In this document: positions 23,121 to 33,997 of the stretch, one piece after another
How the letters are laid out: each line of letters begins with the position of its first letter
Position numbering within the stretch: the first letter of the stretch is position 1
Origin: Roridomyces roridus
Lineage: Eukaryota > Basidiomycota > Agaricomycetes > Agaricales > Mycenaceae
Length of the DNA: 64,000 bases
NCBI GenBank assembly: GCA_029378245.1
Contig: JARKIF010000033.1
Span: forward strand, 62,001 to 126,000
Reading direction: 5' to 3'
The notes under the pieces: generated by a model
Told to the model about the DNA's origin: nothing
The model's input: the letters and a program-made list of their open reading frames with translations, nothing else
Databases searched by the model: none
Program-made: the position numbers and the translations under genes

Positions 23121-23263
23121 TGCAAGCCTCATTTTTCCGTCATCAAAAGAATTGTTAAGACGACTAATACAAGACACAGCTGAATCCGAGGCCGAAAACC
23201 CGAAACGACATGTAATCCTACGACCTTTCTATGCACCTAAATTTCCTTCACTGCAGCCGTAGA

Positions 23264-23783
23264 TTAAAGGGGAGAGCAGGTGATCGAGCTGGTCAAGTCG
23301 TTGAAGTTCTCCGTCCCCGAAAGTCCTGGGGCAGCGGCCAAGTTCCACGAGCCCTGAGTGAGGACGACTTCGCTGTTTTGGTTCGAGTTGCCTGTGCCCG
23401 AGGCGATGCAGCCGGCGTTCCTCCACAGGACATCAGTTTCTCTTTCATTCTCCCGCGGTTGCGAACTCACTCGAAGAAGGTGCAGATGAACCCGCCAGGC
23501 ACTGAAGCGCTGGAGATCTCCTTGTTAAGGAAGTTGAGCCCGCCTTGGGAGAGGTCAATGCAGCTGCCGGAGACGAGCGGGATGGCGACGCAGCCCGCGG
23601 GCGGGTTGAGCGCGCCAGTGCAGACAGTGACGGTCGTGGTTGCGGCCTTTGGTCGACCGACGACGATCAGAGCGTGATACCTGTTTACAGGGAGGGAGGA
23701 CTCACAGTGCTGCGCTCCATGTTGCTCGGGGCAGCCGAAGCCACGGCGACGAAGGTGATGGCGAGGAGAGACTTAAAGAACAT
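23264..23783 (-). CDS. Six-cysteine small secreted protein (copy B)
   Basis: Start ATG 23783, stop TAA 23266-23264, three exons. Signal peptide MFFKSLLAITFVAVASA, then PSNMERST. The mature part begins with AATTTVTVC, has six cysteines in the family order, contains VPGGFICTFF and ends FNDLTSSITCSPL. The second intron splits the glutamate codon after CTFF at the same place in copies B to F. The exon-3 phrase GTGNSNQNSEVVLT is identical in B to F. The downstream part WNLAAAPGLSG is shared with copy E rather than with C and F, so B and E are sister copies. No alcohol dehydrogenase remains beside it, though the conserved upstream element does. No lesions. Confidence 0.8.
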
Positions 23784-24351
23784 CGTTGTTTGGTTGGTTG
23801 GCTTGAGTGAGACTTGAGCGAACTGGAGTTCTTGCTCGATTTTTGTCGTCTTTTGTACCTCTGAACTGCTTCATGTGTTATTTATGTGAGTTGCAGAAAT
23901 TTTACGGATATGACAAGAGTAATACTTGGCGCACAGGAGATACCTGCTGAAGAAAACGATGGAAAATGAAATCGCCGGGGGGCTCGGTTGACAGCGAGTG
24001 ACAGGTTTGGAACTGTTGTATTGAATTGAAAAATTGATCGAGTCACTTGTCCTTGTTCTTTTGTGCTGAATGTGCGCAACACACTTTGACTTGGCTTTCT
24101 TGGCGACTCGGCTTCCATTCGAGGCTTCTGTCACGCAGACTTGTAGCAAATACTTGTCCTTGTCATGGAAGTGGTTGAACTATAGCTGATATTAATGTTT
24201 GACCTATATAAGTAGACGCCCGACCTGTATGTATTCGACAATCGAGTATCTCCGAGTGAACATAAACATATCCACGCCCGATTCTGTACAGAAATGAGTT
24301 GTCAGAGGCGAAGAAGACCCTAGCTGGTCCGGATAGGAGTCAGAATACTTA

Positions 24352-24491
24352 CCGGGGGTTTAAATTTCCGGGGGTGACAGGATGCACGAAGGAAGCGTTG
24401 AAGAGCACCGTGTGCTACTGGAACCCTCGGTACATTGGATCCGGTGCATTGCTTCTCTTACTTATAGTTGCGAGACCACCGGGAGAGCGAA
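24352..24491. repeat. Conserved non-coding element, copy 1 of 5
   Basis: A block of about 140 bp starting CCGGGGGTTTAAATTTCCGG, with GGGGTGACAGGATGCACGAA, and ending GCGAGACCACCGGGAGAGCG. The same block is found at 33123, 46504, 51470 and 61327. Each lies 500-610 bp upstream of a secreted-protein gene on the minus strand. This copy marks a former cassette position. Confidence 0.7.
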
Positions 24492-24884
24492 AAACCTAAG
24501 TATCACTTGAAACAGTGTTGAGTTACCGTCTACGGCTTCTACTTATTCAACATGCACAGCCGGCGGGCGGAATCGCAATGAAAGATGGGTAAACTTGAAT
24601 TCAAACAACGCGAACACACGGAATCCGGACTGGGTCTACGGTAGGCGAGATCGATCAGGTTTGTTTTCAAATCACAGAGGGGCGAGTTCGGAGTTCGAGT
24701 CCCGGCCGTGGCCATTTTCAAACGATGTAGCTAAATAGCGAAAGTAACTGCTGGTAATGGTGACTTGTCCATTATCTATCTACACACCCGGTGCCCTTGA
24801 GTCCGAAGTGCACCGTACAGACAAGTCTTCTTCCCTCTAGGTATGTATGTACAATATTTCTAATGGCCGGATTTACCATATCTG

Positions 24885-24965
24885 CTGTGGCTTAGAGGTT
24901 TAAGATGCCTGCGTCAACTCTGAAAAAGGTTGGCGCGGGGGGCTGCCGGTTCAAGCCTTTATGTA
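24885..24965 (+). repeat. tRNA-like sequence, possible SINE head
   Basis: Contains a box A-like TGGCTTAGAGG with a D-arm that can pair (GGC...GCC) and a box B-like GGTTCAAGCC about 50 bp later. Acceptor and T-arm stems do not pair well, so it is not a functional tRNA gene. A tRNA-derived short interspersed repeat is possible; I see no second copy in the window. Confidence 0.3.
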
Positions 24966-26854
24966 GTCAAAACATTTATCCTGCCATTCAAGTTGATTGT
25001 CACTCTCCTTTTTGTTGCCAATGAACTGCGTATTCTTTTGCCAGAGATACCCGGCATGAAGTCATCTAGAAACGAGGTCGAATGTATTCATACAGCAAGC
25101 AAGCAAGCATCATTGGATAGACAACTAAGTAGCTTAAGTATTACTTCTCCTCCTCTGAATCCGACCCGTAATTTACCAAACCCGCAGGGACCTCTTGCTC
25201 TTCGTCAATTTCCATCGGGTAGCTTGTATCCAGCTCAAGTGCGAGGCAGAGACTATTGCATACATGCTGCTCGGTGAATGCTGCAATACCGTCCTCGCCG
25301 CAATCACCAACCCCAGAAAGGCTATAGCGGGCATGAGTACATGATGCCTGCTACAGGGAGAGACTCACCCATCCGGCGTGTGCGTCATCACATCGAAGAG
25401 TACCATGCCCATTTTGTTATTGACAACGCTGGGCGTGCCTGTAGGCAGGTCAGCTTTGCCCAGCACAGTGAATGACTACTCATGCATACCTTGGATATCT
25501 GCGAAAGCGATGTTGCGATTTCCAAATCCAAAGGCAAAGTGGGCGAATGCGAAGACTGTGTTGTAGAGAACATCCTTCTTCTTCTTCTGCTGGTGGTTCA
25601 TCGTCCCGGAAAACTTTGTGACAACCTGAGCACGCCGAGGTTCCACCAACCACTCCATGCCCTCATTGTCATGCAGCATGACAGCGCGGTCGATTCCTGA
25701 GGCCACAGATGGGGTTCCGGTCTCGCGAGCGATGAATACTTCGGCCACTGCAAGGTCTATAAATGGAAGCAGTGAGAAGATGAGGCATTCAAAGTACTGA
25801 AGCAGGAGGACATACGTTCGTAGATCGATATCTGGTCTGCCTTTTCGTGTGTCCGGATATAGTTATAGAATGCCTTCAGGGACCATGCCATGCTGCTCTG
25901 ACGGGCGGCTTCATTGCGAATTTCGGCATTATTGTCCTTGACATCGACAGAGATGGAAGGATCCTCTTTGAGACGAAGAAAGTGTTTGGCAACGAAGAGA
26001 CTGTCTTGGGAGGATGCAAGCGTGAGCTACACGAACAATCAGTTCCTTTAAGGCTCAGGCTACACAAATCAAGCGTACATCGTGTGCCTGTTTCATGAGG
26101 CCTCTGGTAAAGGGGGTGTCGGTAATAGATCCTTGGAATGTCTGTTCCGTGTCGATGAGCTTGATAACACGGCTGAGATCACCAGTCACAGCAGTAATCT
26201 TGACGAATGTGATGATTTTTTGCTTGGAGACCGTTAGAGGCCCTTGGCGGGGACCGATACCAAACATGGACACAGGGGCACCGACACCTGCATGAAGGGG
26301 ACGCGACAGCGTTAGAATCACACAAATCAGTCGAGAAACAAATACGGACCAGATCCTAGAGATGCCAGTCGGGACTTTTTGGGAGGCGGCGCCATCATGC
26401 TTGTGGCAGGAGTGGGAGTCGAGGCAGTGCGATTACGCTTCGCTGGCATTTTTGAGGAGGGTTCCTCATTCGGATGCTCGATGGTATAGACCCGTAGCTC
26501 ATACTACCAGGAAGATTAATATATTAGCATCATCGTGGCGGAAGGAGGATATGACTTGCATCATCAAGATGGAAGAGGATCTCCATTGGGAGGAAAGGAC
26601 GCTTCGACTTCTTCCTATCAACCCAGTGCCCCTTCAGGTTATCAATATAGTTGGCGCGGCGAGAAGGGGCGGAGTAGAAGACAAAGAAATCGCCAGGTGG
26701 CATGACCTCCGTGTTTCCGTTAACATCCAGGTTCTGTCCACCTTGGAAACGCCACTCGACCTCATCGCTAGTCCATATCAGCCGCCGTGCCGATCAAAGC
26801 AGGACTCACATACATCAGGATCTTATGCTCGTGGTTTCGCATCCACTTCCGATT

Positions 26855-27499
26855 TAGGGCTGGGCACCGTACCATAACGGACGCGGCCGTAGAAATTACG
26901 GCCGTAACATCACGGTCCGTAAATTGGCAGCAGATATTGCTGACGGTACGGTACGGTGCCGTATCCGGCCGTATTTCCGTAACACGGCCGTAAACTGATG
27001 GTCAATGTTTTCTCTGATTTCCCGCAGAAAAATTGTTATTGAAGGCTACATTCATCAATTCCTACAGTCCAACTAACTCCTTCCATTCATAGCTACCCTT
27101 CCTAGCACAAAACATGGGCTGGGAACATCTGCCACCGTCAACTTTGAAGTCGATGGTCCCTTGATGCGTTGATGGCGGCTGCCGTAACATCAACGATGCC
27201 CGCCGCAGCTCCCGCAAGCCCGCCCACCCAAAGGGGAAGCCATCTCTGCACTTGCAAACCCTGTTGACATGACTTGGTGAGAGAATTCCGACACAAATCT
27301 ACCGCGCTGACAGTGTTCAGGACAGATTGCCGAGGATTCCCGTATTACGGCCGTACCGGCCGTATTCATACGGGAAATACGGCACACGGCCGTGTTGAGC
27401 ACGGGCCGTGTAAACCACACTACCAGGGGCCACGGTACGGCACCGTCTCCGTATTACGGAGCCGTATTCCGTAGGGTACGGTTACTGTGCCCAGCCCTA
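26855..27499. mobile_element. hAT MITE inside the alpha-kinase gene, 645 bp
   Basis: Left end TAGGGCTGGGCAC, right end GTGCCCAGCCCTA, exact inverses. Flanked by a perfect 8-bp duplication TTCCGATT (26847-26854, 27500-27507). Many CGGCCGTA / TACGGCCG repeats in both subterminal regions. No coding frame. Joining the flanks restores an open reading across NRKWMRNHEH on the minus strand. Confidence 0.9.
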
Positions 27500-27678
27500 T
27501 TCCGATTATAACCATCCAATACTTCAGTCAGAATATCTGTGGCCGCATCAGCATGAGGGTGAAGAAGCGCACGAAACTTATACCAAGCATGGACTTAGAG
27601 ACGGCCCAGCTCTGCGCACTCCATCCCATACCCTCGTCCACCTTCGTTTTGCTTTTCGACTCGATCCGGAACTAAGGA

Positions 27679-28030
27679 TGTCATGATATGACCCCGGCAA
27701 CAACCCGATCAATCATCAACCATCAATACCCTAATCAGTGATCATCACTGATCGGCCGGGTCTTGTCTCAACCCCTGCTTGGTAGTTGGTACTCCACTCT
27801 CCCCTGCATTTAAACCCCTACTTGTTGCGATCGCCCCTGCTCCTACCCCCTACCCCTTGCACCTAATTCGATCATGTATTATATATACCCATCTACAGTC
27901 TCAGTACTGTAGACGAATCTAGTCTATTCTCCCTACGGCTTGCTCTACCTCTTGAGTCTCGTCTGCTGCTCTTTGCTCGGTCGCCTCGTTCGTTGCCAAC
28001 TAGAACCCGACTTAGCCCTAGGTGCTGACG
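27679..28030. mobile_element. Solo LTR of a retrotransposon, 352 bp
   Basis: Begins TGTCATGATATGACCCCGGC and is flanked by the 5-bp duplication AAGGA (27674-27678 and 28031-28035). Contains a TATA-like TATTATATATA around 27885. It ends GCTGACG rather than the usual CA, a single change from GCTGACA. No internal retrotransposon sequence, so it is a product of LTR-LTR recombination. Gypsy-type is likely from the start sequence. It sits within the alpha-kinase gene. Confidence 0.75.
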
Positions 28031-28709
28031 AAGGAGGTCAGTAAGAATCTGGCTTTTACACATGGGGACCTACATGGACTCCTATTTCGATCTGGCGCTC
28101 GCCCGGCGCGCCACCTCCGTGTTCACGACGGAGGAGCATCTCGGTGGACAAGCTAGAGCCAGTATTGCCGGCTCCATCAAAAGTCGGCGGCTTTTGGGCA
28201 AGTTTCAAGCGGTCCGTAAGCAAAGTAGTGCGCTCTTGCTGAACCTGTGAAAGGTTTTCCTTCCCTAGGAACCCAATAAATACTGACCCTGGCACACGAG
28301 ACCATAAGGTAGTACTTGCCTCCAGGAGTCACGTCGCCAAGTGGGATTCGGGAACAGGCGGGGCTCGCACAGACTTGAGCGGCCGGATTGGAAGCCGGAG
28401 CCATAGTACGATATTACGGAATGTGAGCCTGCACAGGAAGCACTGCGGCCATGACCATTGACTGTGGACTGTCAAATAGGTTCACACGAAACCTAAAAAA
28501 GGATGGCTTGCCATAACGTCCTTGTAGTCGGGAGAGTCGCGTGCATGGTCCTTGAGTTTGACACACTTGCTGCATGCATCTGTGCTCTCTCGGTTGGGAA
28601 ACACCTGCCCGCAAGAGGGGCATTGGGAGGCGTTGCTCATGGTCGATGAAAAAGAGAGTCACGATCAATGTGATTTGTGACCGTGGTGGCTTGGCTTCGT
28701 TCCATCGCC

Positions 28710-29360
28710 ATGCCGAATCCAAAGGGCAAAAATGGCTCTGGGGACAAGGAATGTAAGTTCACGTCGAAAGACGCGTTCACAACATCACTGACATTTTTAG
28801 ACCCACCGGATGAAGTGCTGAAAGAGAGTCTCCTCAAGTATGTCGCACAGACCCTTTCTCAAGACAAGAAGCGTGCCCGACTGGTCGCCGACCATGGTCT
28901 GAGTTTAAGGTATGATTTCCAGGCCCTTGACCAGCCCTCGACACCTAGTAATTCAGCTGTATTCAGCATCGCCTCACTCAATCGGCTGAAACGACGCCTC
29001 CAAATACCCTCTGCAAAAAGGGGACAGCTTCCCCGCGATGTTGTCGAGCAAGCTATCATTGACAAATGCGAAAAGGATCTTGCACAGTCAAATGGTCCCG
29101 AGTATATCAAGACACAGCTCAGACAGAAAATGATTGTCGTGCCACGGTGAGTCGTCTCAAGTACGATCATATATACGGTGGGGATGACCGCGCCGGCAGC
29201 GACACCATACGAGAGGTCATGCACCGTGAAGTCCCACTGGGTGCCGCGCTTCGCTATCCGGGCCGCAGAAAATCGACCACTCCTCGCACTCCACTCTCGT
29301 CCCTCGGCCCATTCCATGAAATCTCTTCAGATGGGCATGAGAAGTTGGGCGCACAGGCCC
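28710..29360 (+). pseudogene. Integrase-core (DDE) transposase-like fragment
   Basis: Exon 28710-28752 (MPNPKGKNGSGDKE) joins 28801-29146, reading LSLRYDFQALDQPS and LPRDVVEQAIIDKCEKDL. After a stretch with an intron-like donor, the frame resumes as LGAALRYPGRRKST and HEISSDGHEKLGAQALQMGG. This matches the domain order of agaricomycete proteins with an integrase catalytic core, where the (S)xDGHEKL aspartate is the first catalytic acid. The splice at 29147-29215 does not restore phase and the catalytic region stops soon after, so this is a truncated relic. It is divergent from the alpha-kinase gene with only 69 bp between starts. Confidence 0.5.
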
Positions 29361-29799
29361 TGCAGATGGGTGGGATTGGGCTTAGCCTCCAGCTGTTTCT
29401 TTTGCAAGTGGACAGATATTGCCTTTGAGTATCAGCAAGCCGGACCCCGGGACGCTACTCCGCACACTTACAACTGTTCGTTTTGAAATCTTGATCCAAC
29501 GTTGAACGTTCCCATGGACATTATACCCAAAAGGTCAGCAACCTTGTGCCTTGGTTGTGCCGAACGTCGCCGCCTCGAGACATCTGATACATCGATGTCA
29601 CATACGGTCACATACCTGGAGGCGACATGCGTGAACACATGCGTGTAGGCATGTGGAAACGACATGCGCTGGACTTTGCCCCCGGTGATATTGGAGGTTT
29701 CTGGCTCAAATGTACATATTTGGTACATATATGGACCTTTCCGGGTCTCTGGTGAGTAATTTCACTTTTGTCCAATAAAGCCCTTCATACTTTCGCGAT
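29361..29799. other. Intergenic, no gene recognised
   Basis: Short frames only. A patch around 29590-29680 repeats ACATGCGTG-type words (GACATGCGTGAACACATGCG). Confidence 0.4.
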
Positions 29800-30000
29800 A
29801 CCCCGGACCGCTGATGCTGGAACCCGCAATGGATGTCCATTTGACTCCTTGCGGGACACAACCCAGGATTTCACCGTCTCCCTCAGAGTTAAAGGTCTGT
29901 TGTACTTACTACCAGTACGTGCCAGTCTCCACCCGCTGATCCGGAGAACGAAATCCAGCTTCCTCGGACCTCATTGTCACCATCCAACCACCATCTCTTT
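29800..30000 (+). pseudogene. BTB gene relic
   Basis: Reads ADAGTRNGCPFDSLRDTTQD then FTVSLR and LLYLLPVRASLHPLIRR, clearly related to the core of the BTB protein at 9452 (DAETRDGCPFVRLPDSATD) and especially to the relic at 52256 (ARDGCPFVSLRDTAQDFTVF). No start codon or flanking exons survive. It marks the end of a former cassette just before alcohol dehydrogenase copy 1. Confidence 0.6.
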
Positions 30001-30351
30001 TGCCAGACGACCAGTTATCGATACATCCGCTTGCGTCCTTCACCGGACAAACGGAACCTTGGTAAGAAGTTCGGCGGCATTACTGTTAATTCTTGATAAG
30101 TTGGGCGCACTCCTTACAACACATTAGCTGACGAAGAAGCGGGCCTCCGACCTTGTACATTCTTTCGGCCGACTCCTCGCCTGTGCATGAAACAATTGAA
30201 ATCCTCGGAAAGACTAGTGCTACTGTGATGGACCCCGTTCTCGGCCATAGTGGGCGGCGAGCGCGCGCGTCTTGACGGGCGCGAAATGCACAATCCTATA
30301 CTCCGGCCCTCTCCAGGTGGAGACATTTTCACAGCCTGGTCAGTTTCCGGG

Positions 30352-30359
30352 TATAAATA
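30352..30359 (+). promoter_or_regulatory. TATA box of ADH copy 1
   Basis: TATAAATA within CCTGGTCAGTTTCCGGG followed by TATAAATACAAG, 70 bp before the ATG. The same arrangement precedes ADH copies 2, 3 and 4. A further shared block GAGCGCGCGCGTC lies about 90 bp upstream in copies 1, 2 and 4. Confidence 0.7.
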
Positions 30360-30428
30360 CAAGAGAGTTCCCTGATTCTCTACACAAGAACCACTTCCAC
30401 ATTCTCCAATCTACTTGCTCTCATCACA

Positions 30429-31838
30429 ATGACTTCCACTCCCCAGACCATGCTCGCTGCGCGCTACGTCCCTGGAAACGAGAAACTCGTTCTCGACCCG
30501 GCGTATCCGATCCGGGAGCTCAAGGATGACGAGGTGTTGCTCAAGATGGCTGCAGCTGGCGTTTGCCATACGGACACGGCCTTTCTTAGTGGAGTCCTTC
30601 TGGACACCCGCACTTATGTTATGGGCCACGAGGCATGCGGCATTCCCGTCAAGTTTGTATCGAATCCTCTTGTTGTTTAATGCACTCAAACATGCATAGA
30701 TTGGGAGCCAAGGTCAACAAGCATCACATTCATCTCGGCAAGTTTTACTCCGTGCTAAATCTCAACGGCTGCACGCACGGCTTGAACGGCGCTTCGGCGT
30801 TGCTCAATCAGTTCGGTATCGGGAACGACGGAAGCTATGCCGAGTACTTTATCACAACCTTTGACCTACTCGTACCGGTAGCGAGTTGCCGTGGCAATCG
30901 AGACTCTGCCCAATATACTAACCAAGGATGAACTTAGCCCGAGGGCGTTCCTCCGGCCGTCGCTGCCATAGCAGTCCGATGCGGGTGTCACTGCTTATCA
31001 TGCTGTTCAACATGCAGCTCAAGTACTGTCGCTGCTCTTTCATACGCAATATCCGTCTCACATGAGTACAGGTCAAACCAGGCGACAAAGTTCTAATCGA
31101 TGGAGTTGGCGGCCTCGGCCATCTGGCTGTGCAATACGCCAAACACTTCGGAGCTACAGTTTATGTCTGTGACTTCAAACCCGCCGCGCGTGAGCTCGCA
31201 CTTGAATTGGGCGCCAACGAGGCGTTCGATTGGATTCAGCTCAACGAGAGGCTCACGGCTGGATTCACTGTCGACACTACGATCGATTTTGTGGCTAACA
31301 ATCAAAGTGTGTCCTGCTTCTATACGCATTCTGAGATGCCCGATTCACCCGTTTCCAGCCTTCACTACTGCTATGGCGGCCGTCGCACGCAACGCGGTGA
31401 ACTTTCCTGTCAGCCCCCGAGTCGTTCTCGTGCGTTTTGGATCTTCACTTGCATTCTTTGCTTGGCCTCATCTCCAATGCGTAGGTCGGTATAAGCGCTG
31501 AGAACCAAGTCTTCAACACTCTGGATATGGTTGGATCGGGGGTGCAGAGTAAGCTGTTCTAATTCTGCCTGAAGTCATCGGTGACCAGAATTCGTTTCTT
31601 CAGTCCACGGAAGCTCCTACGGTCCACGTAGCGCTCTCGTCGCAGCTCTGGACCTGTTTGCCAAGGTGTGCTTGTTTTGTCCATTACCGTGCTCGCGGTC
31701 AAACTTCTCATGTCCTACGCACAGGGAACTGTTCGGGCGCACGTTAGCGAGCACCCCCTGGAGAGTGTTAACGAGATAATCGAAGAGTTGCGCGCCTCTG
31801 ATGTACTTGGGCGGAAAGTTGTCGTCCCACGGGTGTGA
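30429..31838 (+). pseudogene. Zinc-type (MDR) alcohol dehydrogenase, copy 1, frameshifted
   Basis: Exon 1 30429-30652 encodes MTSTPQTMLAARYVPGNEKL through GVCHTD and GHEACG, the catalytic zinc Cys and His-Glu. Later exons encode VGGLGHLAVQYAKHFGATVY (Rossmann GxGGLG) and VCDFKPAARELALELGA; the Asp after the second strand predicts NAD(H) preference. The four-cysteine structural-zinc loop of classical ADHs is absent. Relative to copies 2-4 there is one extra base near 30971-30974, so the frame is lost in AAIASDAGVTAY. In addition the donor after LLVPV is GCGAGT instead of GTGAGT. The intron that copies 2 and 3 carry after KHFGAT is absent here. Probably inactive unless the extra base is an error. 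Confidence 0.75.
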
Positions 31839-32005
31839 TTCAATTGGCGCGGGGAACTTTATATCACAAGATTACAGCGTCGTGCACTTTCTCGCAATCA
31901 CAATAATTTTTTATACACGACAAAGGCCGAAACCCCGAAACCCAAAACGATATGTGATCCTATGCCCTTTATTTGCACCTAGATTTCGTTCACCGCAACC
32001 ACAGC

Positions 32006-32523
32006 TCAGAGGGGCGAGCAGCTGAACGAGCTCGTCAAGTCGTTGAAGTCCTCCGTCCCCGAAAGCCCGGGGACCTCGAAAAAGTCCCACGAGCCCTGAG
32101 TGAGGACGACCTCGCTGTTTTGATTCGAGTTGCCCGTGCCCGAGGCGATGCAACCGGCGTTCCTATCAAGCCTATCAGTTTCTCCTTCTTTTTTTCTGCC
32201 ACAGAGGAACTCACTCGAAGAACGTGCAGATGAACCCGCCAGGGACTTGAGCGTTGGAGATCTCCTTATTGAGGAAGCTGAGCCCGCCCTGGGAGAGGTC
32301 GATGCAGCTGCCGGAGACGACGGGGATAGAGACACATCCATTGGCTGGGTTGAGCGAGCCACTGCAGACGGTGACAGTCGTGGTCGCGGCCTGTGCGAAG
32401 TGAGAATCAGAATTTGAGGCCTGGGGACAGAGAGACAAGACTCACAGCGCTGCGCTCCATGTTGTTCGGGGCGGCCGAAGCGACGGCGACGAGGGTGATC
32501 GCGAGGACGGATTTGAAGAACAT
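32006..32523 (-). CDS. Six-cysteine small secreted protein (copy C)
   Basis: Exons 32523-32446, 32390-32215, 32162-32006; 136 aa. Signal peptide MFFKSVLAITLVAVASA then APNNMERSA. The mature protein starts AATTTVTVCSGSLNPANGC, has six cysteines, VPGGFICTFF, WDFFEVPGLSGTEDF and the tail SSFSCSPL. Convergent with ADH copy 1, 167 bp between stops. Nearly the same as copy F. Spacing of cysteines and the Greek-key-like GFICTFFENAGC suggest a beta/gamma-crystallin fold with three disulfides (inference). Intact. Confidence 0.85.
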
Positions 32524-32590
32524 TGTTGGTTAGTTGGTTGGCTTGAGTGGGACTTTGGCGAACTGAAGTTGTAGTACGAATCCGTTCTCT

Positions 32591-32600
32591 TTTATACCTG
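32591..32600 (-). promoter_or_regulatory. TATA box of secreted protein copy C
   Basis: On the minus strand CAGGTATAAA, then AGAG, about 70 bp before the ATG. The core CCAGGTATAAA equals the one before ADH copies 2 and 3. Copy F has the same box at 60815-60826, copy E a TATAAAA at 50961, copy D at 46053. Confidence 0.6.
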
Positions 32601-33122
32601 GTTGAACTCTCAAAACGGCACAATGTGGTATTTCCAAAAATGCAGAAACTCTTTCCAAATTTCTCCTGGCCGCGGCCAGATATTTGACAGGAGGAGCGGT
32701 GCGCATGCGCATAGTGCTCAAGAAGGCGATAGAGAAGCACCGGAGAGTTCAATTGGCAGCTTCTTTTTTTTTCTCGCAACTGGCGCTGGATTTTGTCTGG
32801 TTGACAGCGCAATGACAGGTAGCAGGAACTTCATGTGGATTGAATTGAAATGAATTTTTCATCTTGTCCTTGTTCTTTCAATGTGTTCCACACGCTTCGC
32901 GTTCTATTCGAGGCTTCTGTCCATCTCATTTGAACTTTTCAATAGCCTTGCAGTAATTCGTGGAAGTAGTTTGAAATGTACGATTGACACAGGCGCGCCC
33001 GTCCCCGTTGATCAGCTTCAGTCAGCTACCCCAAGAAATATCAAGGCAGAATGAAATGTGAATCCCCAAAGCCGAGGAGAAGCTTCAAACTACCCGCAGA
33101 GGAATCAGAACCAACAGAAATA

Positions 33123-33272
33123 CCGGTGGTTGAAATTTCCGGGTGTGACATGATGAACGAAGCAAGCAGTCGAAGACAACGTGTGTTATTGGAAGCCGCA
33201 GTAATCAGGTTGGATCCGGAGTCTAAATATATTTTTTGAAGCAATAATCATTGCGAGACAACCGGGAGAGAG
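33123..33272. repeat. Conserved non-coding element, copy 2 of 5
   Basis: Starts CCGGTGGTTGAAATTTCCGG and ends GCGAGACAACCGGGAGAG. Closest to the copy at 61327, with which it also shares GACATGATGAACGAAGCAA and TTGGATCCGGAGTCT. Confidence 0.75.
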
Positions 33273-33350
33273 TGAGCAACTCAGCCCGGCGGACTTGTGG
33301 AATTTATATTGTACGACATGGGCTTCTTCGCCGCTCATTCTCTCGTGTTC

Positions 33351-33475
33351 CACTATGCTGTCCGTGCCACTGCCCGCGGATATGGACACTCGGGAAATAT
33401 TCCCTGTCTTCCGTCTTCCAGAGAATGATGCGGACCAAGTTGTCTTTATTCAAGCTTCCCCTACTCTAGCGTAGC
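33351..33475 (+). pseudogene. BTB gene relic
   Basis: In the frame at about 33357 it reads LSVPLPADMDTREIFPVFRL then PENDADQVVFIQA, which aligns with the BTB core IPTPPDAETRDGCPFVRLPD. Only this fragment remains, 80 bp after the conserved element. Confidence 0.55.
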
Positions 33476-33997
33476 AGAGAAGGGTTTCTGTGGGCGTGAA
33501 ATGGCAGCGCTCCCGCCAACTCGACGCGATCAAAAGATGATTGTCCAATTCTTGGCAGATCTCAATCAGAGCAACCACTCCATTTTTACCACGCTCTTGA
33601 TGGAACTTCAAATGTGCTGCAAATCAACCAAACTTATTTACACCCGGCTCAATGCGAACTGGTCGGCGCGGGAGCGCCGGCCGGTGAGTTTTGAGCCGTC
33701 CAAGCATTGTGACAAGCTTGCTGATAGAACACATCTCATGGAGGATACTACTTACAGGTTTGCCCAGAGGGCAGTGCATACTGTATGTACTGTGAAGCTG
33801 CTGTGAAGTATATTTGAAGACCTGGGAATATTCTCTGGGCAAACAGTTTGGGCAGAGTAGGGGATGGCGCTTGCCGCCGCTACGGATTACTGTATAGATT
33901 ACGAGTCCGTCCGGCGGTTACCCATTGCCAGTTGGGTGCATAGATCTGGAGGTCATTGCACGGTCCCACGGTATTCCAATTTCGACGGACAACCACC
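33476..33997. other. Intergenic, no gene recognised
   Basis: No supported coding sequence or repeat. Confidence 0.4.

Larger units (their letters stand above)
25141..28640 (-). pseudogene. Alpha-type protein kinase gene carrying two transposon insertions
   Basis: The 3' part (26503-26350, 26287-26079, 26026-25816, 25756-25490, 25438-25369, 25321-25141) splices in frame into a full alpha-kinase domain. It has SLFVAKHFLRL with the likely ATP-binding lysine, FAHFAFGFGNRNIAFADIQG, FDVMTHTPDG, the GVGDCG glycine loop, and EQHVCNSLCL with the zinc-binding H/C pattern. Upstream exons continue on the minus strand: 26767-26560 (VMPPGDFFVFYSAPSRRANY) joined by a GC-AG intron, then RKWMRNHEHKILMY. That coding exon is interrupted by a 645-bp hAT MITE and, further up, by a solo LTR. 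The N-terminus at 28640 encodes a zinc ribbon (CPSC...CSKCVKLKDHARDS). Insertions probably abolish the full-length protein. A shortened transcript starting at ATG 26449 could still encode the kinase domain. Confidence 0.7.

Noticed and set aside
24640..24725. tRNA gene suggested by GAGTTCGAGTCCCGGCC
   Set aside because: No paired acceptor or anticodon stem could be drawn and no box A at the right distance.
27679..28030. Promoter region of a gene, because of TATTATATATA and a pyrimidine-rich stretch
   Set aside because: The AAGGA duplication on both sides and the TG start fit a solo LTR, and the flanks join the alpha-kinase coding strand.
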